NCBI RefSeq assembly: GCF_007280415.1
Contig: NZ_VKKU01000002.1
Coordinates: forward strand, 1,281,501 to 1,345,500
Direction: 5' to 3'
DNA: 64,000 bases
Source: Sphingorhabdus contaminans
GTDB lineage: Bacteria > Pseudomonadota > Alphaproteobacteria > Sphingomonadales > Sphingomonadaceae
Shown: piece after piece, positions 9,134 through 18,717 of the stretch
Numbering within the stretch: position 1 is the first letter of the stretch
Layout: every line of letters begins with the position of its first letter
The notes under the pieces: generated by a model
Told to the model about the DNA's origin: nothing
Database searches by the model: none
The model's input: only the letters and a program-made list of their open reading frames with translations
Program-made: the position numbers and the translations under genes

Positions 9134-9787
9134 ATGGGGCGGTTTTTCGTGAACAAGAAAATGTTTTTGGCTATTTTGGCGGCATCACTGTTTCCGCTGG
9201 CGTCCGGCGTCGTGGCTCCGCCAGCCCAAGCCCAGTTTTCGGACAGCTACAACTTTCTGAAGGCTGTCCGCGAACGCAAAGGCGAAGAGGCGGAGAAATT
9301 CCTGTCGGAACCCGGAACCGTGATCGTCAACACGCGTGACAGCACCAGCGGCGAAACCGCGTTGCACATTGTCATCACCCGTCGCGATTCAACATGGCTT
9401 GGATATTTGCTTCAAAAAGGCGCCAATCCCAACCTGGCGGATAAGAAGGGTACGACGCCCCTGATGCTTGCGACCCAACTCAATTATGTCGAAGGTATCG
9501 ACTGGTTGGTGAAGAAAAAGGTGCAGGTGGATCAGACCAACCGTTCGGGAGAGACCGCGCTGATCTTGGCGGTTCAGTTGCGGAATGCCGAAGCGGTGCG
9601 CGCCTTGCTAAAAGCCGGTGCCAATCCCGACAAGAAGGATAGCCGGGCTGGTTATTCGGCCCGCGACTATGCCAAACAGGATGGACGCGCGACCGCCATC
9701 GTTTCGATTATTGAAAATCATGGAAAGACGGACGCTCCGAAAAAGCCGGCAGAGCTCGACTTTTCGGGTATTGGCGACAGCAAATAA
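9134..9787 (+). CDS. Secreted ankyrin-repeat protein
   Basis: 217 residues. A signal peptide (MFLAILAASLFPLASG, cleavage near AQAQ) is followed by about four ankyrin repeats, seen as GETALHIVITRRD, GTTPLMLATQLNY and GETALILAVQLRN with LLQKGANPNLADKK and LLKAGANPDKKDS loops. Such periplasmic ankyrin proteins are common in sphingomonads and probably bind other proteins. It has no enzymatic motif. The start at 9134 has no clear ribosome site, and a GTG at 9149 or an ATG at 9161 is possible. It converges on msrB with a 3-bp gap. Confidence 0.85.
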   Translation: MGRFFVNKKMFLAILAASLFPLASGVVAPPAQAQFSDSYNFLKAVRERKGEEAEKFLSEPGTVIVNTRDSTSGETALHIVITRRDSTWLGYLLQKGANPNLADKKGTTPLMLATQLNYVEGIDWLVKKKVQVDQTNRSGETALILAVQLRNAEAVRALLKAGANPDKKDSRAGYSARDYAKQDGRATAIVSIIENHGKTDAPKKPAELDFSGIGDSK

Positions 9788-9790
9788 AAT

Positions 9791-10273
9791 TTATCCGGGG
9801 ATGAACTTCATCGCCACGCCATTCATGCAGTAGCGTTTGCCCGTCGGCTTTGGTCCGTCGTTGAATACATGACCCAAATGCCCGCCGCATCGGGCGCAAT
9901 GCACCTCTGTGCGTGGCAGGCCGATCTTGTAGTCGGTCTTTGTGCCGATCCCGCCCGCCAGCGGCTGCCAGAAACTTGGCCAGCCGGTGCCGCTGTCATA
10001 TTTGGTGTTTGAGGAAAAAAGGCGCTGGTTGCATCCGGCGCATACAAATGTTCCTTTGCGCTTTTCCTTATTCAACGGACTTGTGAAGGGCGTTTCTGTG
10101 TCCTCCTGACGCAGCACGCGGTACGCTGCGGGCGACAGCTTTTTCCGCCATTCCGCATCGGTCAGTGTGACAGCAAAGCGGGCCTTGGCGGTTGCGTCCT
10201 TGCCGCATCCGAACATGAACGCGGCAACACCTATGCTGCCCAAGGAGAAAAATTGACGCTTGCTCAGCTTCAT
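9791..10273 (-). CDS. msrB: Peptide-methionine (R)-S-oxide reductase, exported
   Basis: 160 residues. After a twin-basic, hydrophobic leader (KRQFFSLGSIGVAAFMFGCG) comes a complete MsrB domain. It has CAGC and CARC zinc pairs, SGTGWPSFW and the catalytic cysteine in RYCMNG, where many homologues have RYCINS. The leader ends in a lipobox-like GC, so it may be a Tat- or Sec-exported lipoprotein that repairs methionine-R-sulfoxide in envelope proteins. No msrA or msrPQ gene is adjacent. Confidence 0.93.
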   Translation of the reverse strand: MKLSKRQFFSLGSIGVAAFMFGCGKDATAKARFAVTLTDAEWRKKLSPAAYRVLRQEDTETPFTSPLNKEKRKGTFVCAGCNQRLFSSNTKYDSGTGWPSFWQPLAGGIGTKTDYKIGLPRTEVHCARCGGHLGHVFNDGPKPTGKRYCMNGVAMKFIPG

Positions 10274-10335
10274 GACGAATATCCTTTATCTGGTGACAGA
10301 CCTAAATACGCATGATGCTGCCAAAAGGTTTCATC

Positions 10336-11616
10336 TCAATATTTGGAAAGCTCCACCATCATCTTGCGGTAGCCATGCACGAAGCACCCTGACACGCGTT
10401 CAGGCTCGGCCACCACATTGGGACGCAGGCGTCGTGCAGCCATTTCTTCGAGCAGGATGCGGATCTGCAGTTCGGCGAGACGCGCACCCACGCAACGGTG
10501 GATGCCATAGCCAAAGGCAAGATGTCGGCGTGCATTTTCACGGTCGACGATCAACTTGTCCGGGTTGTGGAACACGCTTTCGTCACGGTTTGCGGACAGA
10601 TACCACATACCGATCTTGTCCCCGGCCTTGATTGGCGCGCCGAAAAGGTCATGGTCACGCAATGCCGTACGCCGCATGTGGGCGAGCGGTGTCTGCCAGC
10701 GGATGATTTCGCTGACGGCATTGGGGATGAATTCGGGATTCTTTTCCAGCTTTTCCCGTTCGTCCTGGAAGCTGTGCAGACCATAAGCATAGCCCGACAT
10801 GGAATTACGGGTCGTATCATTTCCGCCGACGATCAGCAGGATCAGATTGCCCATATATTCGAAGGTCGTCATGTCCTTCATCGGCGAATGGATCATACGG
10901 CTGATAAGGTCCGGCGCTTCGCCCCGATCTTTGCGTTCGTCCCACAGGCGCTGGAAATAGGCGCCCATTTCGAACATTTTTTCCAGTCGGGCTTTGCGGG
11001 TTTCTTCTGTACGGAACAGTTCCACGTCGCCTGCCCAATCCGACCATTCGGTAAGCTTGCGGCGGTCTTCCCACGGGAAGTCGAACAGCAGGGCAAGCAT
11101 TTGTGTCGTGAGTTCGATCGACACCAGGTCAACCCAGTCAAAGGCCTTGCCCAAAGGAAGCGAGTCGAGCAGTTCACCGGTGCGACGGCGTATGTCACCG
11201 GACATTTGCTCCATGGCTCCCGGCGTAAAGGCAGGGGCGATTACACGGCGTTCCTCGGTATGTTTCGGCCGGTCCATTGCAATGAACATGGGCATAACAA
11301 TCTTTTGATCGTCCGGGATAGGCTCATCCAGCGCATCGTCGTCAATCAGCGTGATTCCGCCATGTTCAAACGAAGACGAATATATGTCCGGCAAGGCCTC
11401 CACATGCTGGATTGCCTTCAAAGTGGTCACATTCCAATAGCTGCCGAAATCGGACCCTTCGATCTTGTTAATCGGAGCTTTGTCCCGCATTTCCTTGAAT
11501 ATTGGATGCCAACGATCTTCGGTGTAGATTTCCGGACGGGTGACATCCCATTCATGCGGCGCCTTGTTGACTTCCCAAGGAAGCGAATCGGATTCGAAAA
11601 TGGGGGCAGTGGCCAT
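10336..11616 (-). CDS. CYP153-like cytochrome P450 (alkane terminal hydroxylase type)
   Basis: 426 residues from an ATG with AGGAG eight bases upstream; a longer start at 11649 is less likely. Diagnostic stretches are MFIAMDRPKHTEERR, SIELTTQMLALLFDFPWEDRRKL, the I-helix NLILLIVGGNDTTRN, the ExxR region SEIIRWQTPLAHMRR and the heme loop FGYGIHRCVGARLAE. These match the CYP153 family as remembered, whose members hydroxylate medium-chain alkanes or other hydrocarbons at the terminal carbon. No ferredoxin or reductase is adjacent; the nearest in the window are 45 kb away. It stands alone among housekeeping genes, well separated from the catabolic block. Confidence 0.9.
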   Translation of the reverse strand: MATAPIFESDSLPWEVNKAPHEWDVTRPEIYTEDRWHPIFKEMRDKAPINKIEGSDFGSYWNVTTLKAIQHVEALPDIYSSSFEHGGITLIDDDALDEPIPDDQKIVMPMFIAMDRPKHTEERRVIAPAFTPGAMEQMSGDIRRRTGELLDSLPLGKAFDWVDLVSIELTTQMLALLFDFPWEDRRKLTEWSDWAGDVELFRTEETRKARLEKMFEMGAYFQRLWDERKDRGEAPDLISRMIHSPMKDMTTFEYMGNLILLIVGGNDTTRNSMSGYAYGLHSFQDEREKLEKNPEFIPNAVSEIIRWQTPLAHMRRTALRDHDLFGAPIKAGDKIGMWYLSANRDESVFHNPDKLIVDRENARRHLAFGYGIHRCVGARLAELQIRILLEEMAARRLRPNVVAEPERVSGCFVHGYRKMMVELSKY

Positions 11617-11707
11617 TGGGGTAACTCCTCTCGACGCTGAAACTGCCACTACTTACAAATATGTCAATCCCGTTTCGATAAGCAACTGATCTCGAATTTT
11701 AAACAAT

Positions 11708-12934
11708 TCAACCGCGGACGGTGATCAACCCGAACAATTTGCGCTTGCCTGCATCCTTGATCCGACCGGCATTCCCCGATTTCATAACGTTGCGTTTGAA
11801 CAGCACGACCCCAAGGCGCAGCAGAAGAATGGCAAACAGGATCTGGCCGATAATAGCCACGGCATGATGCCACAGATTTGGCTCAAGCGCGGCTCGGCCG
11901 ATCATTGCAAAGGGCGAGCTGAACGGAAAAATTGCGGCAAATTGTTCAACCGGCTGGCCCGTCTTCGTCAAAGCATAAGAGGCAAAGAAGAAGTTTATGA
12001 GTTGCGCCATCGTCACGGGCATCGAAATTGTCTGTACCTCGCGAACGGTCGCGGCCATCGCGCCGATACCAAGGAAAAGCGCCCCCAGCATCAGATAAGC
12101 CATGATGAAATAGGTAAAGCACAAGGTGATGAAAATCGGCCAGCCTACCGCCGGCGTCGGGAAGTTGGGAATCCCCTGCGCCACCTGAAGACCAATGCCG
12201 CCGACCGCGGTCCAGACAAATATGCCAAGCAATGCCATGCCCAGCATGGCAAACAGCTTGCCCAGAAAGACCGATTCCATGGGAATGGAGGCGGCCAGTA
12301 TTTCGATAATCTTGTTCGATTTCTCTTCGACGAGGTTCGACAAGACCATTCCTGCCAGCAACATCGTCAGGAAAAAGACCAGGATTTGGCCGCCCTGTGC
12401 CGTGACGGTGCGCAATTGCTTGTCATTATTGGCCGTCTCCGCCACGAAATCGGCTTTGGCTTCGGGTAACTTCATTGCTGCCGGGTTTCGGGCATAAGCT
12501 GCGAGCAACTCAATGGCCGCGCTCTCTCGTTCAACAGCCCTTTTGGTTCCGGTAACTGTGGGATCTTCGAGGCTACCGGTTACAACAACACTCAGATTAT
12601 CTTCCTTCTTTTTCAGATAATCTTGCGGATCCTTGTTCCCGTCGCGGGCCGGATCACCGACAATTTTCATCTGGGTGAAATAACTTTCCCCCATGTTGAC
12701 GGCGAGGGTCTCGCGGGCCTTCATCATTTTTTCGGAGTCCGGCTGGACCATGGCTAGTCCGACGACAGGCTGCGCGGCTTCACGTGCGATTTGCCCGCCT
12801 AGATTTCCCGCAGCGATGCCGACCAGGACCGGGAAAAACGGGCCAAGCAGAAAGAAGATGAAGGCCTTGGAATAGATGATCGCCGTGAAGTCGCGGCGGG
12901 CGATGACCAGGGCTGCGCGGAAAATCTCCTTCAC
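11708..12934 (-). CDS. ABC-2 type transporter permease (NatB-like)
   Basis: 408 residues. One N-terminal membrane helix (AFIFFLLGPFFPVLVGIAAG) precedes a large periplasmic domain of about 150 residues. About five more helices follow from TAQGGQILVFFLTMLLAGMV to the end. LVEEKSNKIIEILAASIP is the hallmark of the NatB/COG1668 permeases that act with NatA-type ATPases in efflux. It starts with GTG, overlapping the ATPase stop in a GTGA, so the two are translationally coupled. The transported substrate is unknown. Confidence 0.9.
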   Translation of the reverse strand: MKEIFRAALVIARRDFTAIIYSKAFIFFLLGPFFPVLVGIAAGNLGGQIAREAAQPVVGLAMVQPDSEKMMKARETLAVNMGESYFTQMKIVGDPARDGNKDPQDYLKKKEDNLSVVVTGSLEDPTVTGTKRAVERESAAIELLAAYARNPAAMKLPEAKADFVAETANNDKQLRTVTAQGGQILVFFLTMLLAGMVLSNLVEEKSNKIIEILAASIPMESVFLGKLFAMLGMALLGIFVWTAVGGIGLQVAQGIPNFPTPAVGWPIFITLCFTYFIMAYLMLGALFLGIGAMAATVREVQTISMPVTMAQLINFFFASYALTKTGQPVEQFAAIFPFSSPFAMIGRAALEPNLWHHAVAIIGQILFAILLLRLGVVLFKRNVMKSGNAGRIKDAGKRKLFGLITVRG

Positions 12935-13863
12935 AATATCTCTCCAGCTACAGGTTCATCCATTTCGGCGGCCACCGATTCACCCGCAATCGCAACAAAG
13001 GCATCGTGAAGACCGGGGCGTTCGATCGACAGGGATTTGATGCCCGCCTTGCCCTCTACCAATGCGGTCAAAAGCGGCTCCACACCGCTTTCGGGGAGAG
13101 TGAAATGCCACCAATGCCCCTCCGCACGCGTGTCGGCGGGCAGCGCCTTGCGCCACACGCCATCCAGCGTTTCGGTTTCAAGGTGTACCTGCGGGCGCAA
13201 CCTGTCACGGGCTTCGGACACCAACCCGTCAAAGCTTATCTTGCCCTTTGCAATGATGGCGATGCGTTCGCAAAGGCGTTCGGCATGCGCGATCACATGG
13301 GTCGAAAAAATGACCGTCACACCCTTTGCCGCCTGAGCCCGGATCATTTTTTCAAGCTTTGCCTGATTGAGTGCGTCCAGGCCTGAAAAAGGTTCGTCCA
13401 GCACGATCAGTTTCGGATCATGGACGATGGTGCCCATCAGCTGCACGGTTTGCGCCATGCCCTTGGAAAGCTGCCGGATTTGGCGATCAGCGGCGTAGCC
13501 CAGGCCAGCTTCTTCCAGCAACGCCCGGCCTTTTTCTTTACCTTCCTTCAGCGAAAGGCCACGCAGTGCGCCCATGAACGCGATCGTATCGACGGCACGC
13601 ATCGATTGATACAGGCCACGTTCTTCGGGCAGATAGCCGACATTGCGCGACTGCGTGATGGGTCGGTCCGACCCGAGCAAAGTGCGCACGCCTTCATCGG
13701 GATCGATGATACCCAGCAAGGTACGCAACATTGTCGTTTTCCCGGCACCATTTGGTCCCAATATGCCGAAAATGCTGCCTACAGGTACTTTCAGGTTTAC
13801 GCCGTCGACTGCCCGAAATCCGTCGAATTGCTTGACAAGTCCCTGTGCCTCGATTGCATACAT
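12931..13863 (-). CDS. ABC transporter ATP-binding protein (NatA-like)
   Basis: 310 residues. Walker A is GPNGAGKTT, the Q-loop region is YLPEERGLY, the signature is LSKGMAQ, Walker B is LIVLDEPFSGLD and the switch His lies in STHV. A C-terminal DUF4162-like extension follows (KISFDGLVSEARD). The preferred start at 13863 gives MYAIEA; the upstream frame to 14238 is antisense to queG. It pairs with the following permease as an exporter of the NatAB type. The start lies 48 bp from the divergent queG start, so both promoters share a very short region. Confidence 0.93.
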   Translation of the reverse strand: MYAIEAQGLVKQFDGFRAVDGVNLKVPVGSIFGILGPNGAGKTTMLRTLLGIIDPDEGVRTLLGSDRPITQSRNVGYLPEERGLYQSMRAVDTIAFMGALRGLSLKEGKEKGRALLEEAGLGYAADRQIRQLSKGMAQTVQLMGTIVHDPKLIVLDEPFSGLDALNQAKLEKMIRAQAAKGVTVIFSTHVIAHAERLCERIAIIAKGKISFDGLVSEARDRLRPQVHLETETLDGVWRKALPADTRAEGHWWHFTLPESGVEPLLTALVEGKAGIKSLSIERPGLHDAFVAIAGESVAAEMDEPVAGEIL

Positions 13864-13911
13864 TCTGTAACGCGCCCCGGATGATATTGAGGTGCTGAAT
13901 AGGGTTGGCGT

Positions 13912-15069
13912 GTGAAAAGACACAAGACAAATTTGGTTAACGCGCTGAAAGCCAAGGCGGCTAGCGAAGGATTTGTCGCCATCGGCATTGCGCCCGGCCA
14001 TTTGGCGCCGGCGGCAGGTGCGCGGCTGAGGCAGTGGCTGGACGATGGTTGCCATGGTGAAATGCTGTGGATGGAAAACCGCGCGGACCAACGCGCAAAC
14101 CCGGATATCCTCTGGCCGGATGTGAAGTCGGTTATCATGCTGGGCATGAGCTACGCCCCCGCGGCCGACCCAATGGCGCTGGCGGACTGCGGCGACCGCG
14201 CGCGCATTTCCGTCTATGCTCAAGGCCGCGACTATCATGATTTAGTCAAAGGGGCACTGAAACGTGTTGCCGGCTGGCTGGCGCATGAGGCGGATGTGGG
14301 GGTCAAGGTTTTCGTAGACACCGCTCCCGTCATGGAAAAGGCACTGGCCGAAGCCGCCGGTCTTGGCTGGCAAGGCAAGCATAGCAATGTGGTCAGCCGC
14401 GATCATGGAAGCTGGTTGTTTTTGGGCGCGATTTACACGACGGCGCAACTTGAGCCCGATAAAGCAGGGACGGACAGATGTGGTTCGTGCCGTGCCTGTC
14501 AGGATATTTGCCCGACCAACGCCTTTCCCGCTCCCTATAAAGTCGATGCGCGTCGGTGCATTTCCTATCTGACCATCGAACATAAGGGGCCGGTTGATCG
14601 GACGCTGCGTCCTTTAATGGGCAATCACATCTATGGGTGCGATGATTGTCTGGCGGTTTGTCCGTGGAACAAGTTTGCGAGCTCGGCGGCTGCGCATAAG
14701 GCTTTTTTGCCGCGTGCCGAATTGGTTGCGCCACGCTTGTCGGATCTGCTGACATTAGATGACACGGCATTCAGGGCGTTGTTTTCAGGCTCGCCAATCA
14801 AACGGATTGGCCGCAACCGATTTGTGCGCAACGTCCTGATCGCAGCGGGGAATAGCGGGGACACAATGTTGCTGCCTCAAATCATCCCATTGGTGAATGA
14901 TCCAGACGACGGGGTTCGGGGAAGCGCGATCTGGGCATTGGGGCGGCTGGCACCCACCGAGTTTGAGGACATGAAAATCCGCCATGCGCCGTTAGAGATG
15001 AGTCCCGATGTCCGGGCAGAATGGGACTTTGCCCCAGACGAAGGCTCCGTTCCTGCACTGCTCGCCTAA
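13912..15069 (+). CDS. queG: Epoxyqueuosine reductase
   Basis: 385 residues from a GTG start. The N-terminal cobalamin-binding domain contains GCHGEMLWM and [22 protein letters not shown]. Two [4Fe-4S] motifs follow, [12 protein letters not shown] and CDDCLAVCP, and a HEAT-like C-terminus ends with [15 protein letters not shown]. It reduces epoxyqueuosine to queuosine in tRNAs with GUN anticodons, using cobalamin and electrons from the clusters. The stop codon overlaps the stop of the opposite lipoprotein gene by four bases (CTAA). Confidence 0.96.
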   Translation: MKRHKTNLVNALKAKAASEGFVAIGIAPGHLAPAAGARLRQWLDDGCHGEMLWMENRADQRANPDILWPDVKSVIMLGMSYAPAADPMALADCGDRARISVYAQGRDYHDLVKGALKRVAGWLAHEADVGVKVFVDTAPVMEKALAEAAGLGWQGKHSNVVSRDHGSWLFLGAIYTTAQLEPDKAGTDRCGSCRACQDICPTNAFPAPYKVDARRCISYLTIEHKGPVDRTLRPLMGNHIYGCDDCLAVCPWNKFASSAAAHKAFLPRAELVAPRLSDLLTLDDTAFRALFSGSPIKRIGRNRFVRNVLIAAGNSGDTMLLPQIIPLVNDPDDGVRGSAIWALGRLAPTEFEDMKIRHAPLEMSPDVRAEWDFAPDEGSVPALLA

Positions 15070-15449
15070 CGACGGCTCAGCGCCTCGACACAGGCGGCGC
15101 GGTCTACTTCGGCGCCGTCACTTCGGCGGGCATCAATATGCGTGACTATTTCGCTGCCGCCTTTTCCGTCGGGATATAGAAAGGCATCAAGCACGCAGGC
15201 TTTGCCGCTAAACTGCATCTTGCGGCCGTAGACTTCGATGACATCGAGGCGGGGTTCGCCAAACAGGCGTTTTAAAGTCGCTATGTCTTTACCCATCACT
15301 GCTTCCAGTCCTTTCTTTTCAAGGACGGGGCGACCGGGGAAAGCCGAAGCCGGGCGTTCGGCAGGTGTTTGCGGGCGAGGTGCCGGTGCCGGTGCGGACG
15401 CACAGCCGGCGACCGCAATGCTCATCAGAACAGGGAGGACAAGTTTCAC
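15066..15449 (-). CDS. Small lipoprotein of unknown function
   Basis: 127 residues with a lipoprotein signal ([12 protein letters not shown]), then a Pro-rich linker and a conserved-looking domain with [22 protein letters not shown] and a second Cys near the end. The two later cysteines may form a disulfide. GTG start overlapping the upstream EI24-family stop in a GTGA, indicating coupling. The function is not recognised. Its stop overlaps that of queG on the other strand. Confidence 0.78.
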   Translation of the reverse strand: MKLVLPVLMSIAVAGCASAPAPAPRPQTPAERPASAFPGRPVLEKKGLEAVMGKDIATLKRLFGEPRLDVIEVYGRKMQFSGKACVLDAFLYPDGKGGSEIVTHIDARRSDGAEVDRAACVEALSRR

Positions 15450-16111
15450 AGTTTCGCGACTCCCGAATGCACCATATGAACGGCCATGGCGGTTGCCAGA
15501 ACAGGCACAAAAAGGTTGAGGACCGGCACCAGCATCCCCGCAGTTCCCAATAGTCCCAAAAGCAGGCGGGGTAGTTTGCGGATGGAACCGTGATCCTGAC
15601 CGTGGCGGGCAATCAGCATATCTTCGAGATCGCGACCCAGCAGCAGTGCGTTGACAAGCAGGAAAGCGATGGCCGTACCGATGCCGGTAAAAAGCAGCAC
15701 CACATAAACCGGAAGTGCCAGAAGATTATAGGCAATGACCCGGATAACCGAACGGATCGCCATCTTCACGCCCGTCGCAAGTCCGGGGCGCTTGCCTGTG
15801 TCGGCATGGTGCGGATAGTGGCGGTCTTCGACGGCATCGATGATGTCGTCGGCAAAGATCCAGGTCATCGCAACGGCGACGACCCGGAACAGCAACACCG
15901 CGGCTAACAAGGATAATGCCGCAGACAGCAACGCCGACCAGGTTCCGTCATCGGCCAGTTGCAGCCAATCGAAAAAGGCATCCAGCCCAAACCAGAGGCC
16001 GATACCGATCAGGACAAAGGCAGCAAGGGTAAGGGTGATGACCTTGACCAGGAGCAGAGCGACGCGTCGGTCCGTGAGGCTTTGGAACGACAATATAAGT
16101 GCTTGGATCAT
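15446..16111 (-). CDS. EI24/CysZ-like membrane protein
   Basis: 221 residues with four to six membrane helices, including VKVITLTLAAFVLIGIGLWF, LLSLLAAVLLFRVVAVAMTW and LPVYVVLLFTGIGTAIAFLLVNALLLGRDL. The last pattern plus RKLPRLLLGLLGTAGMLVPVLN is typical of the EI24 domain shared with sulfate permease CysZ. No sulfur genes are nearby, so sulfate transport is only a family-based possibility. It is cotranscribed with the following lipoprotein gene. Confidence 0.85.
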   Translation of the reverse strand: MIQALILSFQSLTDRRVALLLVKVITLTLAAFVLIGIGLWFGLDAFFDWLQLADDGTWSALLSAALSLLAAVLLFRVVAVAMTWIFADDIIDAVEDRHYPHHADTGKRPGLATGVKMAIRSVIRVIAYNLLALPVYVVLLFTGIGTAIAFLLVNALLLGRDLEDMLIARHGQDHGSIRKLPRLLLGLLGTAGMLVPVLNLFVPVLATAMAVHMVHSGVAKL

Positions 16112-16184
16112 GGATGCACTCTAAAGCGCTTGCTCCAAATGTCCAATCCCACTAGGGCGCGCCGGACCGTAAACAGGATATATT

Positions 16185-17180
16185 ATGACTGAAATTCGTT
16201 ATGACGTGCTCGCAATCGGCAATGCGATTGTAGATGTTATCGCCGATACCGATGATCGTTTCATCACCGAACAGGGCCTGACCAAAGGCAGCATGCAGTT
16301 GATCGACGAAGCGCGGGCAAAAGCGCTTTACGACCATATGGGGCCGGCACGTGAAATCAGTGGTGGTTCGGCTGCCAACACTTTGGCCGGTCTGGCGCGC
16401 TTAGGTCATAAAACCGCATTTATCGGTCAGGTGGCAAATGACCAGCTGGGCAATGTGTTCGCACATGATATCCGGGCTGGCGGCATCCATTTTGATATTC
16501 CGGCGCGTGAAGGCGCCCCGGCGACGGCCTGTTGCTATATTCTGGTGACGCCTGACGCCCAGCGTACCATGAACACCTTTCTGGGTGCGTCGCAATATCT
16601 GCCCGCGCGGCTGATCGACAAGGAACTGATCGAGAGCGCTGCAATTCTGTATCTCGAAGGCTATTTGTGGGACCCAGAAGAGCCGCGCGCCGCCATGCGG
16701 ACAGCCATCGACGTCGCACGCGCGGCGGGGCGCAAGGTCGCCCTGACGCTTTCCGACGCATTTGTCATTTCCCGGCACGGACCCGACTTCCTGGCTGAAA
16801 TGGATGCAGGACGGATCGATATCCTTTTTGCAAACGAAGTCGAAATCTGTGCGCTGCATGGCAGCGATGATTTCGAAGCATCGGTTGCGGCAATTGCGGC
16901 CAAGGTTCCGCTGCTGGTGTGCACGCGTGGCGAACATGGGGCGATCGCTGTCGAAAATGGCGTGCGGACCACAGTTGCGGCAGAGCCTGTTTCACGTCTG
17001 GTCGACACCACCGGAGCAGGAGACCTGTTCGCAGCGGGCGTCTTTGCAGGTATCGCGCAAAAGCGGCCGATGGCCGACTGCCTGACGATGGGTGCAGTGT
17101 GTGCAGCCGAGATCATCTCCCATTATGGCGCGCGGCCTGAGGCCGATATCGCCGAACTGGTGCGCAACAGGCTGGGCTAA
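16185..17180 (+). CDS. PfkB family kinase, adenosine kinase-like
   Basis: 331 residues. An N-terminal strand DVLAIGNAIVDVIA is followed by the substrate motif GGSAANTLAGLARLG and the C-terminal PfkB signature DTTGAGDLFAAG, which includes the catalytic Asp and anion hole. This subtype in Alphaproteobacteria is usually annotated as adenosine kinase, phosphorylating adenosine to AMP. A ribo- or fructokinase cannot be excluded from sequence. The gene is monocistronic, and its stop overlaps the flippase stop on the other strand by four bases. Confidence 0.9.
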   Translation: MTEIRYDVLAIGNAIVDVIADTDDRFITEQGLTKGSMQLIDEARAKALYDHMGPAREISGGSAANTLAGLARLGHKTAFIGQVANDQLGNVFAHDIRAGGIHFDIPAREGAPATACCYILVTPDAQRTMNTFLGASQYLPARLIDKELIESAAILYLEGYLWDPEEPRAAMRTAIDVARAAGRKVALTLSDAFVISRHGPDFLAEMDAGRIDILFANEVEICALHGSDDFEASVAAIAAKVPLLVCTRGEHGAIAVENGVRTTVAAEPVSRLVDTTGAGDLFAAGVFAGIAQKRPMADCLTMGAVCAAEIISHYGARPEADIAELVRNRLG

Positions 17181-18673
17181 TCGGACTTCTTGCGGAACAG
17201 CACCCGGTCGTCCGGGCCGAAACCCCACCGCCAGATGATCCAGCTATACAGTCCCAAAATGACCGGGATGCCGATGGTCAGTTCCACCCATTCGAAGCGG
17301 GCAGGAACACTGACGATCAGCATTCCGATACCGGCCGCGCCGATGACCGCGAAGATAAGGGCGCTGCGCCAGATACTGATGCCGTGACCCAATAGGCGGC
17401 TCAGGAAACGCGATTTGATGATCGAACCGATGCCGAGCGAAATCATCAATCCGCACGCGACCGCTGCAGCCTGGTAAAGACCGACATAGGACGGCTTTAT
17501 TGGCAAATAGGGAATAAGCATGATGAGCCCCACGCTTACCAAAGCCTGGACGGCGAGCATCATGATGGAGATCAGCAAATTGCGGTGCCGCGCCATATAG
17601 ACCAGAGCCGATTCACTGACGACCGCCGTTGCGGCGGCTACTTCTGCGGCCAGCAAAAAGGCGAGGGCACCTGTTCCGCCAACAAATTCAGGCCCCACCA
17701 GACCCATGACCGCTTCGCCCGGTATGCCAAGGGCCAACGCGATTCCGGCTTGCGCAGCGATAATCCAGAAACCCACCTGCCCGACTTGCCGGGCAATTTC
17801 GGCATAGTTTTTGGTCTGTAAATTACGGGTAATGACAGGCCCTAAAATCGGGTCAAAACTGGTTTTCAGCTTTTGTGGCAGGCTGGCGACCTGTTGGGCT
17901 ACATAATATATCCCGACCACCGCAGGCGAGGCGAACAACCCCAAAATGGCAAGGTCCAGTCGGCGGCTTCCCCATTCCGCGGCATCGGCAGCGGCGAGTG
18001 GCAGGTTGCGGCGCGCGATGACATAGGATCGAGACAGGCTCGGCACCCAACCCCAGGCGATCCCGTAACTGCGCCACAAGGGCCATAAGGCGAATAGCAA
18101 TGCCGCAATCAGTGACGTGACATAGGCAAGGATCAAGCCGTCGCGCGCCGAATAAAAGTAGAAGGCACCGGCGGCAATGCTGATGGTCCACGGTTCCACA
18201 ATGGCGCGCGCACGCACGGTTGATACGATATCAAAGCGGTAAGCCAGAGCCGCAAGCGCAATGTCGGTGGCGACGATGGTGAAAATGACGAGCGGCAGGA
18301 ACCGGTCCAGTCCGTTTATCGCGCTGTTGGGAAACATGATTTGCGGCACGGCGATCAGAAATGCGGCTCCAATTGCCGAGGCGAGCATTGCCGAAAACAT
18401 GGCGTCGGCGACCAGATTGGAATGGGGTCGTTCGCCTTGCGATAAAAGTTCCGCCAAGCCCCGGCGCAATCCGAGCGTTGCCAGTTGCGCGACAAATTCG
18501 ACAATCAATATCGCATAGGCAAAGCGGCCCAAGGCTTCAGGACCGTAAAGCCGCCCGGCGATAAACAGAAATGGGATGCGCGCCGCAAGCCGCAGGAGAA
18601 AGCCGAAAACATTCGTCCGCCCGCCTTTGGCCAGCGCCTGAATGTCATCCTCATCGGTCCGGACTTCGGTCAA
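17177..18673 (-). CDS. Oligosaccharide flippase family membrane protein
   Basis: 498 residues with about 12-14 membrane helices. The N-terminal part (FLLRLAARIPFLFIAGRLYGPEALGRFAYAILIVEF) is the typical start of polysaccharide-biosynthesis/MVF-family flippases, with LKTSFDPILGPVITR in the middle. It probably moves lipid-linked saccharides across the inner membrane. No glycosyltransferases are adjacent, so the glycan is unknown. The gene ends on the kinase stop codon and starts 45 bp from the end of gpsA. Confidence 0.88.
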   Translation of the reverse strand: MTEVRTDEDDIQALAKGGRTNVFGFLLRLAARIPFLFIAGRLYGPEALGRFAYAILIVEFVAQLATLGLRRGLAELLSQGERPHSNLVADAMFSAMLASAIGAAFLIAVPQIMFPNSAINGLDRFLPLVIFTIVATDIALAALAYRFDIVSTVRARAIVEPWTISIAAGAFYFYSARDGLILAYVTSLIAALLFALWPLWRSYGIAWGWVPSLSRSYVIARRNLPLAAADAAEWGSRRLDLAILGLFASPAVVGIYYVAQQVASLPQKLKTSFDPILGPVITRNLQTKNYAEIARQVGQVGFWIIAAQAGIALALGIPGEAVMGLVGPEFVGGTGALAFLLAAEVAAATAVVSESALVYMARHRNLLISIMMLAVQALVSVGLIMLIPYLPIKPSYVGLYQAAAVACGLMISLGIGSIIKSRFLSRLLGHGISIWRSALIFAVIGAAGIGMLIVSVPARFEWVELTIGIPVILGLYSWIIWRWGFGPDDRVLFRKKSD

Positions 18674-18717
18674 TATCTCATCCCTGTTGGCCGGAGGCTA
18701 GCGCAATCGCTGGCAAC

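Noticed and set aside
10498-11640. Long plus-strand open frame of 380 codons
   Set aside because: It is antisense to the CYP153-like gene, has no family features, and its length follows from the codon bias of the real gene.
13864-14238. Longer N-terminus for the ABC ATPase
   Set aside because: The extension is antisense to queG and lacks conserved features; the ATG at 13863 starts a typical ATPase.
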